Position numbers and translations under genes: made by a program. From Cupriavidus sp. MP-37 (GTDB lineage: Bacteria > Pseudomonadota > Gammaproteobacteria > Burkholderiales > Burkholderiaceae): a DNA stretch of 64,000 bases. Each line of letters starts with the position of its first letter. Within the stretch, counting starts at the first letter, position 1. Below, piece by piece: positions 7,506-16,832 of the stretch. Location of the stretch: the NCBI RefSeq assembly GCF_020618415.1, contig NZ_CP085344.1:1449001-1513000 (forward strand), written 5' to 3'. The notes beneath the pieces are model-generated. The model did no database searches and was not told the DNA's origin. It saw only the letters and a program-made list of their open reading frames with translations.

Positions 7506-9701
7506 ATGCAACCCGATACCCTGAGCACGCGGCCCCAGGCCGCCCCTGACCGCGCCGCAGACGGCGCCGACCACGGCGCCGACCACTGCGCCGTCCACGA
7601 TCCCGCGCGCGCGCCGCGCCGCCTGCTGGCACCCGAACTGGTGCGCCCGGCGCTGCTCGCGGCGCTGCGCAAGCTGTCGCCGGGCGAGCAGCTGCGCAAC
7701 CCGGTGATGTTCGTGGTCTACGCCGGCGCCATCCTGACCACGCTGCTGGCCGTGCGCGCGCTGGTGTCGCCGCTGCCGCACGCCAGCGAAAGCGCCGGCT
7801 TTATCGTCGCGGTGACGATCTGGCTGTGGGTCACCGTGCTCTTTGCCAACTTTGCCGAAGCCCTGGCCGAAGGGCGCAGCCGCCAGCAGGCTGCGTCGTT
7901 GCGCGGGCTGAAAAGCACCGCGAGCGCGCGCGTGCTGACCGAGGGCCGCCGCGACAGCGCCGTGCAGGTGCGCCCGGCCACCACGCTGCGCCGCGGCGAC
8001 GTGGTGCTGGCCGAGGCCGGCGACATGATCCCCGGCGACGGCGAGGTCATCGAAGGCGTGGCCTCGGTCGACGAAAGCGCCATCACCGGCGAGTCGGCAC
8101 CGGTGATCCGCGAATCCGGCGGCGATTTCTCGTCGGTCACCGGCGGCACCCGCGTGCTGTCCGACTGGATCGTGGTGCGCATTACCACCAATCCCGGCGA
8201 GAGCTTTATCGACCGGATGATCTCGATGGTCGAAGGCGCGCGGCGCCAGAAGACCCCCAACGAGCTGGCGCTGACCATCCTGCTGGTCGGGCTGTCGATG
8301 GTGCTGCTGCTGGCCACCGCCACGCTGCTGCCGTTCTCGGCCTACAGCGTGCTGGCGACGGGCGCTGGGCTGCCGGTCACCGTGACCGTGCTGGTGGCGC
8401 TGCTGGTGTGCCTGATCCCGACCACCATCGGCGGACTGCTGTCGGCGATCGGCGTGGCCGGCATGAGCCGCATGATGGCGGCCAACGTGATCGCCACCTC
8501 GGGCCGCGCGGTGGAAGCCGCCGGCGACGTCGACGTGCTGCTGCTCGACAAGACCGGCACGATCACGCTCGGCAACCGCCAGGCCGCGCGGCTGTTGCCG
8601 GCGCCGGGCGTGGGTGAGCGCCAGCTGGCGGCCGCAGCATGGCTGTCGTCGCTGGCCGATGAAACCCCGGAGGGCCGCAGCATCGTGGCGCTGGCGCGCC
8701 AGCAGGCCGGGGTCGAGGCGCCCGGCATGGGCGTGGCGCGGCCCGTGTTCGTGCCGTTCAGCGCGCAGACGCGCATGAGCGGTGTCGACCTCGGCGAGGG
8801 CGCGTCGCGGCGATGCGTGCGCAAGGGCGCGGCCGATGCCGTGCGCCGCTACGTGGCCGAGCATGCGGGCAAGTTTCCCGACGCGGTCACGCACGCGGTC
8901 GAGGACGTGGCGCGGGCCGGCAGCACGCCGCTGGTGGTGGCCGAACTGGCCGGGGCCGAGGTGCGCGTGCTGGGTGTGGTGGAGCTGAAGGACACGGTCA
9001 AGCGCGGCATCCGCGAGCGCTTCGGCGAACTGCGCCGCATGGGCATCCGCACCGTGATGATCACGGGCGACAACCGGCTCACCGCCGCCGCGATCGCCGC
9101 CGAGGCGGGCGTCGACGACTTCCTCGCAGAGGCCACGCCCGAAGCCAAGCTGGCGCTGATCCGCCAGTACCAGGCCGAAGGGCGGCTGGTGGCGATGACC
9201 GGCGACGGCACCAACGACGCCCCGGCGCTGGCGCAGGCCGACGTGGCCGTCGCCATGAACAGCGGCACGCAGGCCGCGCGCGAGGCCGGCAACATGGTCG
9301 ACCTCGACAGCAACCCGACCAAGCTGATCGAGATCGTCGGCATCGGCAAGCAGATGCTGATGACCCGCGGCGCGCTGACCACCTTCAGCGTGGCCAACGA
9401 CCTGGCCAAGTATTTCGCCATCATTCCCGCGGCCTTTGCCACCACTTATCCGCAACTCGGCCTGCTCAACGTGATGGGGCTGGCGACGCCGGCCTCGGCA
9501 ATCCTGTCGGCGGTGATCTTCAACGCGCTGATCATCGTGGTGCTGATCCCGCTGGCGCTGCGCGGGGTGCGCTACCGCGCCCTCGGAGCCGCCGCGCTGC
9601 TGCGCCGCAACCTGCTGGTGTACGGGCTGGGCGGCATCGCGGTGCCGTTTGCCGGCATCAAGCTGATCGACCTGGGTCTGGCCGCCATGGGCTGGGCCTG
9701 A
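7506..9701 (+). CDS. kdpB: K+-transporting ATPase ATP-binding subunit KdpB
   Basis: The 731-residue P-type ATPase subunit that hydrolyses ATP to drive K+ uptake. Motifs are the phosphorylation site DKTGT with D348, the TGES loop (AITGESAP), [10 protein letters not shown] and the hinge [10 protein letters not shown]. It is about 50 residues longer than E. coli KdpB, mostly from an N-terminal extension of about 45 residues rich in Asp, His, Ala and Arg before the conserved [11 protein letters not shown] helix. No better internal start was seen. kdpC follows at 9729. Confidence 0.97.
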   Translation: MQPDTLSTRPQAAPDRAADGADHGADHCAVHDPARAPRRLLAPELVRPALLAALRKLSPGEQLRNPVMFVVYAGAILTTLLAVRALVSPLPHASESAGFIVAVTIWLWVTVLFANFAEALAEGRSRQQAASLRGLKSTASARVLTEGRRDSAVQVRPATTLRRGDVVLAEAGDMIPGDGEVIEGVASVDESAITGESAPVIRESGGDFSSVTGGTRVLSDWIVVRITTNPGESFIDRMISMVEGARRQKTPNELALTILLVGLSMVLLLATATLLPFSAYSVLATGAGLPVTVTVLVALLVCLIPTTIGGLLSAIGVAGMSRMMAANVIATSGRAVEAAGDVDVLLLDKTGTITLGNRQAARLLPAPGVGERQLAAAAWLSSLADETPEGRSIVALARQQAGVEAPGMGVARPVFVPFSAQTRMSGVDLGEGASRRCVRKGAADAVRRYVAEHAGKFPDAVTHAVEDVARAGSTPLVVAELAGAEVRVLGVVELKDTVKRGIRERFGELRRMGIRTVMITGDNRLTAAAIAAEAGVDDFLAEATPEAKLALIRQYQAEGRLVAMTGDGTNDAPALAQADVAVAMNSGTQAAREAGNMVDLDSNPTKLIEIVGIGKQMLMTRGALTTFSVANDLAKYFAIIPAAFATTYPQLGLLNVMGLATPASAILSAVIFNALIIVVLIPLALRGVRYRALGAAALLRRNLLVYGLGGIAVPFAGIKLIDLGLAAMGWA

Positions 9702-9728
9702 CCGATGCCAACCATTCCCGGAGCAGAC

Positions 9729-10358
9729 ATGTCCAATCCAATCACTGTCGACACCGCACGCGCTGCACCAACCGAAGGGCAGGGCGGCCTGATGCGCCCG
9801 GCGCTGGTCATCCTGCTGGCGCTGTCGCTGCTGACCGGCCTGCTGTACCCCGCGGCGATCACGGCGATTGCCGCCGCGCTCTTTCCGCACCAGGCGGCCG
9901 GTTCGCTGATCGTGCGCGACGGCAAGGTGCTGGGATCCGAGCTGATCGGCCAGCCGTTCTCCGCGCCCGGGGATTTCTGGGGCCGGCCCTCGGCGACCGC
10001 GCCGATGCCGTACAACGGCGGCGCGTCCGGCGGCTCCAACCTGGGGCCGTCGAATCCGGCGCTGGCCGACGCGGCACGCGCGCGCCTCGACGCGCTGCGC
10101 GCGGCCGATCCCGGCAACACCGCGCCGGTGCCGGTGGACCTGGTCACTGCCTCCGGCAGCGGCCTGGACCCGCATATCAGCGTGGCCGCGGCCGAGTACC
10201 AGGCGGCGCGCGTGGCGCGGGCGCGCGGCCTGCCGCTGGCGCAGGTGCGTGCGCTGATCGCGACGCATACCGACAAGCCGCTGCTGCCGGTGCTGGGCGA
10301 GGCCGGTGTCAACGTGCTGAGGCTGAACCTGGCACTCGATGCGCTGGCGGCGCGCTGA
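9729..10358 (+). CDS. kdpC: K+-transporting ATPase subunit KdpC
   Basis: A 209-residue single-span subunit that assists K+ and ATP binding in the Kdp pump. A hydrophobic helix near residues 20-40 is followed by [37 protein letters not shown] and [17 protein letters not shown], all typical of KdpC. The ATG at 9729 is preceded by GGAG at good spacing; an in-frame ATG at 9705 lacks one. It sits 27 bases after kdpB. Confidence 0.96.
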   Translation: MSNPITVDTARAAPTEGQGGLMRPALVILLALSLLTGLLYPAAITAIAAALFPHQAAGSLIVRDGKVLGSELIGQPFSAPGDFWGRPSATAPMPYNGGASGGSNLGPSNPALADAARARLDALRAADPGNTAPVPVDLVTASGSGLDPHISVAAAEYQAARVARARGLPLAQVRALIATHTDKPLLPVLGEAGVNVLRLNLALDALAAR

Positions 10359-10427
10359 GGCGGCGGGCCATGCGGGCCATGCGCCGGCCCGCATGGCACA
10401 ATCTGGCTGCGCTCGCACTGCCGTCAC

Positions 10428-13298
10428 GTGAGCGCGCCCACCATGCCTGCGCGCCCAGCCGACGACCTCCGCCCCGATCCCGACCACCTGCTGCAACGGC
10501 TGCAGGCCGATGGCGAACGCGCCGCGCGCGGACGCCTGCGCATCTACTTCGGCGCCTCGGCCGGCGTCGGCAAGACCTTTGCCATGCTGGCGGCGGCACG
10601 CGCGCTGCGCGAACAGGGCGGCGACGTCGTGGTGGGCGTGGTCGAAAGCCATGGCCGCGCCGAGACCGAGGCGCTGGCCGAAGGCCTCGAGCAACTGCCG
10701 CGGCGCGCACTCGACCATCGCGGCCGTGCACTGCAGGAATTCGATCTCGACGCGGCGCTGGCGCGCCGGCCGGCCCTGGTGCTGGTCGACGAACTGGCCC
10801 ACAGCAACGCGCCCGGCAGCCGCCATCCCAAGCGCTGGCAGGACATTGCCGAGCTGCTGTCGGCCGGCATCGACGTCTGGACCACCGTCAATGTCCAGCA
10901 CCTCGACAGCCTGAACCAGGCGGTGGCCGGCATCACCGGCATCCGCGTGCGCGAGACCGTGCCCGACGCGGTCTTCGACGAGGCCGACGAAGTGGTGCTG
11001 GTCGACCTGCCCGCCGACGAACTGCTGCGCCGCCTGCGCGAAGGCCGTGTGTACGTGCCGGAGCAGGCCCGCCACGCGCAGCAGCATTTCTTTCGCAAGG
11101 GCAACCTGATCGCGCTGCGCGAGCTGGCGCTGCGCCGCACCGCCGACCGTGTCGACGACGATGTGCGCGCCTACCGCCGGCAAGCGTCGATCGAGCCGGT
11201 GTGGCGCACGCGCGAAGCGGTGCTGGCCTGCATCGGCCACGGCAGCGATGCCGCGCAGGTGGTGCGCAGCGCGCGCCGGCTGGCGGCGCAGCTGGATTGC
11301 GACTGCCATGTGGTGACGGTGTCGGTGCCGCGGCTGGCGCCGGTGCCCGACACGCCGCGCGCGCAGCTCGACGAGGCGATGCGGCTGGCCGAGTCGCTGG
11401 GCGCGCGCACCGAGACCCTGGCCGGCAGCGACATGGTCGCGGCGGTGGCCGGCTATGTGCGGCGGCACAACCTGACCAAGGTATTGATCGGCCGCACGCC
11501 GGCGCGCTGGGACGACAGCGGCGGTACGCTGCCGGGCCGCCTGCACGGCTGGCTGGCGCGGGCGCTGGCGCCGTGGCTGGGCGCGCGCGCCTGGCTGTTC
11601 GGGCGCAGCAGCTTTGCCGACGCGCTGGCGGCCGCGTGTCCGGAGGTCGACGTGATCCGCGTCGCCGCCGACGGGGTCCGGCATGACGCGCCCGATGCCG
11701 CCCGCGGCGCGCGTGGCATCGAAGCGCAAGGTGACGGAGCCGGTCCGGCACAGTGGCCCGGCCTGCTGTGGGCGGTGGCCTGGTGCGCCGGCGCCACCGC
11801 GCTGTCGGCGCTGGCGCTGCCATGGTTCGACCTGGTCAATATCGCCATGCTGTTCCTGCTGGCGGTGGCGGGGGTGGCGCTGCGCCACGGGCGCACCGCC
11901 GGCGCTTTCGCCGCGCTGGTGGCGGTCGGCGCGTTCGACTATTTCTTCGTGCCGCCCCGGCTGTCGTTCGCGGTCAGCGACGTGCAGTACCTGGTGACCT
12001 TCCTGGTGATGCTGGCGGTGGGACTGGTGATCGGGCAGCTTACCGCCGGGTTGCGCGAGCAGGCGCGCGTGTCGGTCCAGCGCGAGACCGATGCACGCAC
12101 GCTGTACGAGCTGGCGCGCGAACTGTCGGCGGCGCTGACCGATGCGCAGATCGTTTCCATCGGCAGCCGCTTCCTGCGGGCGGCGTTCGATGCGCGCGCG
12201 GCATTCTTCCTGGCCGGCGCGCAAGGGCGGCTGCTGCCTGCCGCAACCGATGCAGAGAGCAATGCGCAAGCCGGCGTCGCCGCGCAGAGCGACGCGATCG
12301 ACCATGTGCTGGCGCAATGGGTGTTCGACCACGGCCAGCCGGCCGGCACCGGCACCGACACGCTGCCGGCGGGCACGGTGCTGTACCTGCCATTGAAGGC
12401 GCCGATGCAGGTGCGCGGCGTGCTCGCGGTCGAGCCCCGCGCCTGGCGTGCCTTTGCGCAGCCGGCGCTGCGGCGCCAGGCCGATGTCTTCGCCACGCTG
12501 ATCGCGATCGCGCTGGAGCGGCTGCATTACGTCGAGGTCGCGCAGCAGGCCTTGCTGACGATGGAATCCGAGCGCCTGCGCAGCTCGCTGCTGGCCGCGG
12601 TGTCGCACGACCTGCGCACGCCGCTGACCAGCCTGATCGGCATGGCCGAGACCCTGCAGCGCGGCACGCCGCCGCTGGCACCGGCGGTGGCCGACACGGT
12701 TGGCGCCATGCGCGACCAGGCGCGGCGCATGCATGCGATGGTGGCCAACCTGCTCGACATGGCACGGCTGCAGAGCCACAACGTGGCGCTGCGCAAGTCA
12801 TGGCAGTCGTTCGAAGAACTCGCCGGCGCGGCGCTGGCGTCGCTGCGCGATGCGCTGGCGCGGCACCGCGTGGTGGTCGCCGACCTGTCGGCGCTGCCGC
12901 TGGTGGAGTGCGACGGCGTGCTGATCGAGCGCGTGCTGTGCAACCTGCTCGAGAACGCCGCCAAGTACACCGCGCCGGGCACCGAGATCCGGCTGCGCGG
13001 CGAGGTGAGCGAAAGCGCCGTGCACCTGATCGTCGAGGACGACGGCCCCGGCGTGCCGGCCGCGATGGCGCGCCAGGTGTTCGAGAAATTCACGCGCGGC
13101 GAGCGCGAATCCGCCACCAGCGGCGTGGGCCTGGGGCTGGCCGTGTGCGACGCGACCGTGCAGGCGCACGGCGGCAGCATCCGGGTCGAGCCGGTGCATC
13201 CGGCGCAGGCCGGGGGATCCGGGGCGCGCTTCGTGGTCACGCTGCCGCGCGGCACCCCGCCGGTGCTGGAGCCCGAAGCGGCCGGCCTGCCGGCCTGA
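10428..13298 (+). CDS. kdpD: Osmosensitive K+ channel histidine kinase KdpD
   Basis: A 956-residue membrane sensor kinase that controls kdp expression through KdpE in response to K+ limitation or turgor. Domain order: KdpD N-terminal domain with Walker A GASAGVGKT (about residues 45-53), universal-stress-like domain to about 430, four membrane helices (about 445-540), a GAF-like region, HisKA with H727 in AVSHDLRTPL, and HATPase with NLLENAAKYT and GVGLGLAV. Start is GTG at 10428; ATG at 10443 is possible and neither has a clear ribosome site. It follows kdpC by 69 bases and precedes kdpE by 31. Confidence 0.96.
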   Translation: MSAPTMPARPADDLRPDPDHLLQRLQADGERAARGRLRIYFGASAGVGKTFAMLAAARALREQGGDVVVGVVESHGRAETEALAEGLEQLPRRALDHRGRALQEFDLDAALARRPALVLVDELAHSNAPGSRHPKRWQDIAELLSAGIDVWTTVNVQHLDSLNQAVAGITGIRVRETVPDAVFDEADEVVLVDLPADELLRRLREGRVYVPEQARHAQQHFFRKGNLIALRELALRRTADRVDDDVRAYRRQASIEPVWRTREAVLACIGHGSDAAQVVRSARRLAAQLDCDCHVVTVSVPRLAPVPDTPRAQLDEAMRLAESLGARTETLAGSDMVAAVAGYVRRHNLTKVLIGRTPARWDDSGGTLPGRLHGWLARALAPWLGARAWLFGRSSFADALAAACPEVDVIRVAADGVRHDAPDAARGARGIEAQGDGAGPAQWPGLLWAVAWCAGATALSALALPWFDLVNIAMLFLLAVAGVALRHGRTAGAFAALVAVGAFDYFFVPPRLSFAVSDVQYLVTFLVMLAVGLVIGQLTAGLREQARVSVQRETDARTLYELARELSAALTDAQIVSIGSRFLRAAFDARAAFFLAGAQGRLLPAATDAESNAQAGVAAQSDAIDHVLAQWVFDHGQPAGTGTDTLPAGTVLYLPLKAPMQVRGVLAVEPRAWRAFAQPALRRQADVFATLIAIALERLHYVEVAQQALLTMESERLRSSLLAAVSHDLRTPLTSLIGMAETLQRGTPPLAPAVADTVGAMRDQARRMHAMVANLLDMARLQSHNVALRKSWQSFEELAGAALASLRDALARHRVVVADLSALPLVECDGVLIERVLCNLLENAAKYTAPGTEIRLRGEVSESAVHLIVEDDGPGVPAAMARQVFEKFTRGERESATSGVGLGLAVCDATVQAHGGSIRVEPVHPAQAGGSGARFVVTLPRGTPPVLEPEAAGLPA

Positions 13299-13329
13299 AT
13301 CCGCCAAACTTGCAAGGAAGCGACGCGTC

Positions 13330-14025
13330 ATGCCATTCGAGTTTTCGCCCACGGTGCTGCTGGTGGAAGACGAGCCCCATATCCGCCGCTTCGTGCGCGC
13401 GGCGCTGCAGGACGAGGGCTGCACCGTGCACGAGGCCGATTCGCTGCAGCGCGGCCTGATCGAGGCCGGCACGCGCCAGCCGGACCTGGTGATCCTGGAC
13501 CTGGGCCTGCCCGACGGCGACGGCGTCTCGATGATCGGCGAGCTGCGCACCTGGACCGAAGTGCCGGTGCTGGTGCTGTCGGCGCGCACCGACGAGACCG
13601 AGAAGATCCGCGCGCTCGACGCCGGCGCCGACGACTACCTGACCAAGCCCTTTGGCGTCGGTGAGCTGGTGGCGCGGCTGCGCGTGCTGTTGCGCCGGCA
13701 TGCGCGCGCCGGCGCGCAGGCGCGGGCGCAGGTGGCGTTCGGTGATGTTGCGGTCGACCTCGCCAACCGCCAGGTCACGCGCGGCGGCGAGGCGGTGCAC
13801 CTGACCCCGATCGAATACCGCCTGCTGGCCGTGCTGCTGGCGCACCGCGGCAAGGTCATGACGCACCGCGAGCTGCTGCGCGAGGTATGGGGGCCGTCCC
13901 ATGCCGACAGCAGCCACTACCTGCGGGTCTACATGGGCCACCTGCGCCACAAGCTGGAGGCCGATCCGGCCCAGCCGGCGTGGCTGCTGACCGAGGTCGG
14001 CGTGGGATACCGCTTCGCCGGCTGA
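13330..14025 (+). CDS. kdpE: Response regulator KdpE
   Basis: A 231-residue OmpR-family transcription factor, the partner of KdpD. The receiver domain (about 7-125) has the phospho-acceptor D57 in LVILDLGLPDGDG and the conserved K in DDYLTKPFG. The winged helix DNA-binding domain occupies about residues 135-231 (LTPIEYRLLAVL, VGVGYRF). It ends the kdp operon; its likely operator is the pair of repeats at 5306-5362. Confidence 0.96.
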   Translation: MPFEFSPTVLLVEDEPHIRRFVRAALQDEGCTVHEADSLQRGLIEAGTRQPDLVILDLGLPDGDGVSMIGELRTWTEVPVLVLSARTDETEKIRALDAGADDYLTKPFGVGELVARLRVLLRRHARAGAQARAQVAFGDVAVDLANRQVTRGGEAVHLTPIEYRLLAVLLAHRGKVMTHRELLREVWGPSHADSSHYLRVYMGHLRHKLEADPAQPAWLLTEVGVGYRFAG

Positions 14026-14135
14026 GTCCCGGAAGCCGCTTCACACCTCCGTTTCCGACCGATCACGCGCCGCGTGAGGACGGCGCTCGTCCATGCCATC
14101 CGCTCCCGGTAAACCCGCAATCCCGTCGAAAACGT

Positions 14136-14183
14136 TTGACGGGAAAATTCATGTGTATAAACTATTATTCATAAACATGAATT
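14136..14183 (+). promoter_or_regulatory. Promoter and palindromic operator of the cupin-to-IclR operon
   Basis: An AT-rich island interrupts GC-rich sequence. A perfect 9-bp inverted repeat AATTCATGT/ACATGAATT (14146-14154 and 14175-14183) is spaced by 20 bases. A -35 match TTGACG lies at 14136-14141 and candidate -10 hexamers TATAAA (14156) or TAAACT (14158) lie inside the palindrome. The 3' arm ends four bases before the CAGGAG ribosome site of the first gene, so a bound protein would block transcription. The IclR gene at the end of the operon is the obvious candidate regulator (inference). Confidence 0.65.
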
Positions 14184-14199
14184 CAAGCAGGAGTCCCGC

Positions 14200-14589
14200 A
14201 TGCCGGAGCAACCCGTGTATTTCGTCTCGACCGCGGACGTCGAGGGCTACCACCCCGCTAACCATGTCGGCACGCTCAACCGCCGCCTGATCGGGCCCGA
14301 GACGGTTGGTTCGCGCCATCTGGAAGTGATCCACGGCACCATCGAGAAAGGCAAGGGCGCGCTGCCGCATGCGCATCCCGGCATCGAGCAGGTCTGCTAC
14401 GTGCTGGAAGGGCGGGCGGTCGCCGAAGTCGGCGGCCAGCGCCGTGAGCTGGGTCCGGGCGATTGCTGCTTCTTCCCGCCGGACCAGATGCACATCTTCA
14501 CCGTGGTCAGCGACGAGCCGGCGAAGATTCTGGTGATCTATTCCCCGCCTTACGAGGAATCCCCTGAACGCGTGATACGTCCCGCCTGA
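14200..14589 (+). CDS. Cupin domain protein
   Basis: A 129-residue single-domain cupin. Cupin motif 1 is PHAHPGIEQVCYVLEG (metal-binding HxH and Glu) and motif 2 is GDCCFFPPDQMHIF with the final His. It may bind a metal and act as a small isomerase, dioxygenase or sensor; the substrate is unknown. It heads an operon with a Bug-type binding protein, an acyl-CoA dehydrogenase and a CoA-transferase. The ATG at 14200 has a clear CAGGAG site six bases upstream. Confidence 0.85.
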   Translation: MPEQPVYFVSTADVEGYHPANHVGTLNRRLIGPETVGSRHLEVIHGTIEKGKGALPHAHPGIEQVCYVLEGRAVAEVGGQRRELGPGDCCFFPPDQMHIFTVVSDEPAKILVIYSPPYEESPERVIRPA

Positions 14590-14635
14590 CAGGCGGGGGC
14601 ACGGGCAGGGCACAAAACTACAGGAGACAACCACC

Positions 14636-15613
14636 GTGAAGTCCTTCAAGAACGCTTTTGCCGGCCTGGCGCTGGCATGCGGCGCGGCGCTGGCCGCGAC
14701 CCCGGTGCTGGCCGCCGACGCATTCCCGTCCAAGCCGCTGCGCCTGGTGGTGCCGTTTGCCGCCGGCAGCGGCACCGATGCGGTGGCGCGCCTGACCGCG
14801 AAGTACCTGGGCGAGTCGCTGCAGCAGCCGGTGGTGGTCGACAACAAGCCCGGCGCCAACGGCACCATCGCCGCCGAGTTCGTGGCCAAGGCGCCCGCCG
14901 ACGGCTACACGCTGTTCATGACCACCAACACCACGCATTCGGCCAACCCGTCGCTGATGAAGCAGCTGCGTTATGACCCGGTCAAGGATTTCACGCCGAT
15001 CTCGCGCATGGGCAACCTGCCGTTCATGCTGGTTGTCAACCCGGCGCTGCCGGTCAAGACCCTGCGCGAGTTCGTCGACTACGCCAAGGCGCATCCGGGC
15101 CTGAGCTATGCCAGCGGCAACAGCACCGGCATCGTCTCGGGCGCGACGCTGTCGAAGATGGCGGGGCTGAAGATGCTGCACGTGCCCTACAAGAGCACGC
15201 CGCCGGCGATGACCGACGTGATGGGCGGCCAGGTGCAGGCGATGTTCGTCGACTTTGCCGCCGGCATCGCCAACGTGCGCGCCGGCAAGCTGCGCGCGCT
15301 GGCGGTGACCACCGCGCAGCGCAGCGCGCTGCTGCCGGACCTGCCGCCGCTGGCGAGCGTGCCGGAACTGAAGGGCTTCGACGTGACCTCGTGGAATGGC
15401 GTGTTCGCGCCGGCCGGGGTGCCGGCGCCGGTGGTCGAGCGGCTGAACCGCGAGCTGGTGGCGATTGCCACCAGCAAGCAGCATGCGCCGCAGTTCCACG
15501 CGCTCGGCTTCGAGCCGTTCGGCAGCACGCCGGCCGAGCTCAACCAGTTCGTCGTGGCCGAGTTGCAGAAGTGGGCGCGGCTGGTCAAGGACGCGGGCAT
15601 CCAGCCGGAATAA
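14636..15613 (+). CDS. Bug/TctC-family periplasmic binding protein
   Basis: A 325-residue extracytoplasmic solute receptor of the large Bug family common in Burkholderiales. A signal peptide (about residues 1-26, ending near AAD) is followed by the family start FPSKPLRLVVPFAAGSGTD and by VVVDNKPGANG, both typical of ligand-binding loops. Such proteins bind carboxylates such as citrate or related acids; no TctAB membrane partner is encoded here, as is usual for orphan Bug proteins. Start is GTG at 14636 with AGGAG upstream. Its place beside CoA-dependent enzymes suggests the ligand is the acid they degrade (inference). Confidence 0.92.
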   Translation: MKSFKNAFAGLALACGAALAATPVLAADAFPSKPLRLVVPFAAGSGTDAVARLTAKYLGESLQQPVVVDNKPGANGTIAAEFVAKAPADGYTLFMTTNTTHSANPSLMKQLRYDPVKDFTPISRMGNLPFMLVVNPALPVKTLREFVDYAKAHPGLSYASGNSTGIVSGATLSKMAGLKMLHVPYKSTPPAMTDVMGGQVQAMFVDFAAGIANVRAGKLRALAVTTAQRSALLPDLPPLASVPELKGFDVTSWNGVFAPAGVPAPVVERLNRELVAIATSKQHAPQFHALGFEPFGSTPAELNQFVVAELQKWARLVKDAGIQPE

Positions 15614-15653
15614 GACACCATCGAACCGACAACGACAGCAAGCAGGTAACGCG

Positions 15654-16820
15654 ATGAATTTCGATCTCTCCGAAGAACAGGCCTCCATCGTCGAGGCCGT
15701 GCAGCAGGTCTGCGCGCAGTTCGACATGGAATACTGGGACCGCCTCGACAAGTCCGGCACCTATCCGCACGAGTTCTACAAGACCCTGTGCGAAGGCGGC
15801 TGGCTCGGCGTGGCCATGCCCGAGGCCTTCGGCGGCGCGGGGCTGGGCATCCTGGAAGCGGCGCTGGTGATGCAGACCATCTCGCAGTCGGGCGCGGGCA
15901 TGACCGGCGCGTCGGCGGTGCACATGAACGTGTTCGGCCTGAACCCGGTGGTGGTGTTCGGCACCGACGCACAGAAGGGCCGTTTCCTGCCGCCGCTGAT
16001 CGCCGGCCGGGAAAAGGCCTGCTTCGGCGTGACCGAGCCCGACGCGGGGCTCGACACCACCAAGCTCAAGACCTTTGCGCGCAAGGTGCCCGGCGGCTAT
16101 TCGGTGAGCGGGCGCAAGATCTGGATCTCGACCGCGCAGGTGGCCGACCGCATGCTGCTGCTGGCGCGCACCACGCCGCTGGAGTCGGTGAAGAAATCGA
16201 CCGAGGGGCTGTCGCTGTTCTACACCCGGGTCGACCGCAGCAAGATCGAGATCCGCGAGATCGACAAGATGGGCCGCGCCGCCGTCGACACCAACATGCT
16301 GTTCATCGACGACCTGTTCATCCCCGACGAAGACCGCATCGGCGAAGAGGGCAAGGGCTTCGAGTACATCCTGCACGGGCTCAACCCGGAGCGCATCCTG
16401 ATCGCCGCCGAAGCCATCGGGCTGGGCCGCGCGGCGCTGGCCATCGCCACGCAGTACGCCAAGGAGCGCGTGGTGTTCGGCCGCCCCATCGGCATGAACC
16501 AGGGCGTGCAGCATCCGCTGGCGCAGGCCTGGATGCAGCTGGAGTCGGCCAACCTGATGATGCTCAAGGCCGCGGCCCGCTACGACGCGGGCCAGTCGTG
16601 CGGGGCCGAGGCCAATGCCGCCAAGTACCTCGCCGCCGAGGCCGGCCACAATGCCTGCCAGACCGCGATCCTGACGCTGGGCGGCATGGGCTATTCGCGC
16701 GAGTACCGCGTCGAGCGGCTGCTGCGCGAATCGTATATCCCGCGCATCGCGCCGGTCAGCCCGCAGCTGATCCTGTGCTTTATCGCCGAGCGCGTGCTGG
16801 GCTTGCCCAAGTCGTACTGA
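15654..16820 (+). CDS. Acyl-CoA dehydrogenase
   Basis: A 388-residue FAD enzyme that should introduce a 2,3-double bond into an acyl-CoA and pass electrons to ETF. Family features are CFGVTEPDAGLD, GRKIWISTAQ, the Arg-rich YAKERVVFGRPI and GGMGYSREYRVERLLRE. At the position where medium-chain enzymes keep the catalytic Glu (IYEGT) this protein reads IAPVS, so that base is absent. A Glu is present at the isovaleryl/long-chain site, E246 in GLNPERIL, suggesting a branched or unusual substrate. The ATG at 15654 is chosen because it begins the family N-terminus MNFDLSEEQ. Confidence 0.93.
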   Translation: MNFDLSEEQASIVEAVQQVCAQFDMEYWDRLDKSGTYPHEFYKTLCEGGWLGVAMPEAFGGAGLGILEAALVMQTISQSGAGMTGASAVHMNVFGLNPVVVFGTDAQKGRFLPPLIAGREKACFGVTEPDAGLDTTKLKTFARKVPGGYSVSGRKIWISTAQVADRMLLLARTTPLESVKKSTEGLSLFYTRVDRSKIEIREIDKMGRAAVDTNMLFIDDLFIPDEDRIGEEGKGFEYILHGLNPERILIAAEAIGLGRAALAIATQYAKERVVFGRPIGMNQGVQHPLAQAWMQLESANLMMLKAAARYDAGQSCGAEANAAKYLAAEAGHNACQTAILTLGGMGYSREYRVERLLRESYIPRIAPVSPQLILCFIAERVLGLPKSY

Positions 16821-16832
16821 GCGGGAGCGCCG

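Noticed and set aside
8813..11686. Long plus-strand frame inside kdpB to kdpD
   Set aside because: A second frame of the kdp genes, with Arg/Ala/Gly low complexity; true KdpB, KdpC and KdpD motifs lie in other frames.
7101..12779. Very long minus-strand open frame opposite the kdp genes
   Set aside because: It is the high-GC antisense shadow of kdpA-kdpD. Composition is Gln/His/Arg/Ala-rich low complexity, it crosses several real genes and shows no domain.
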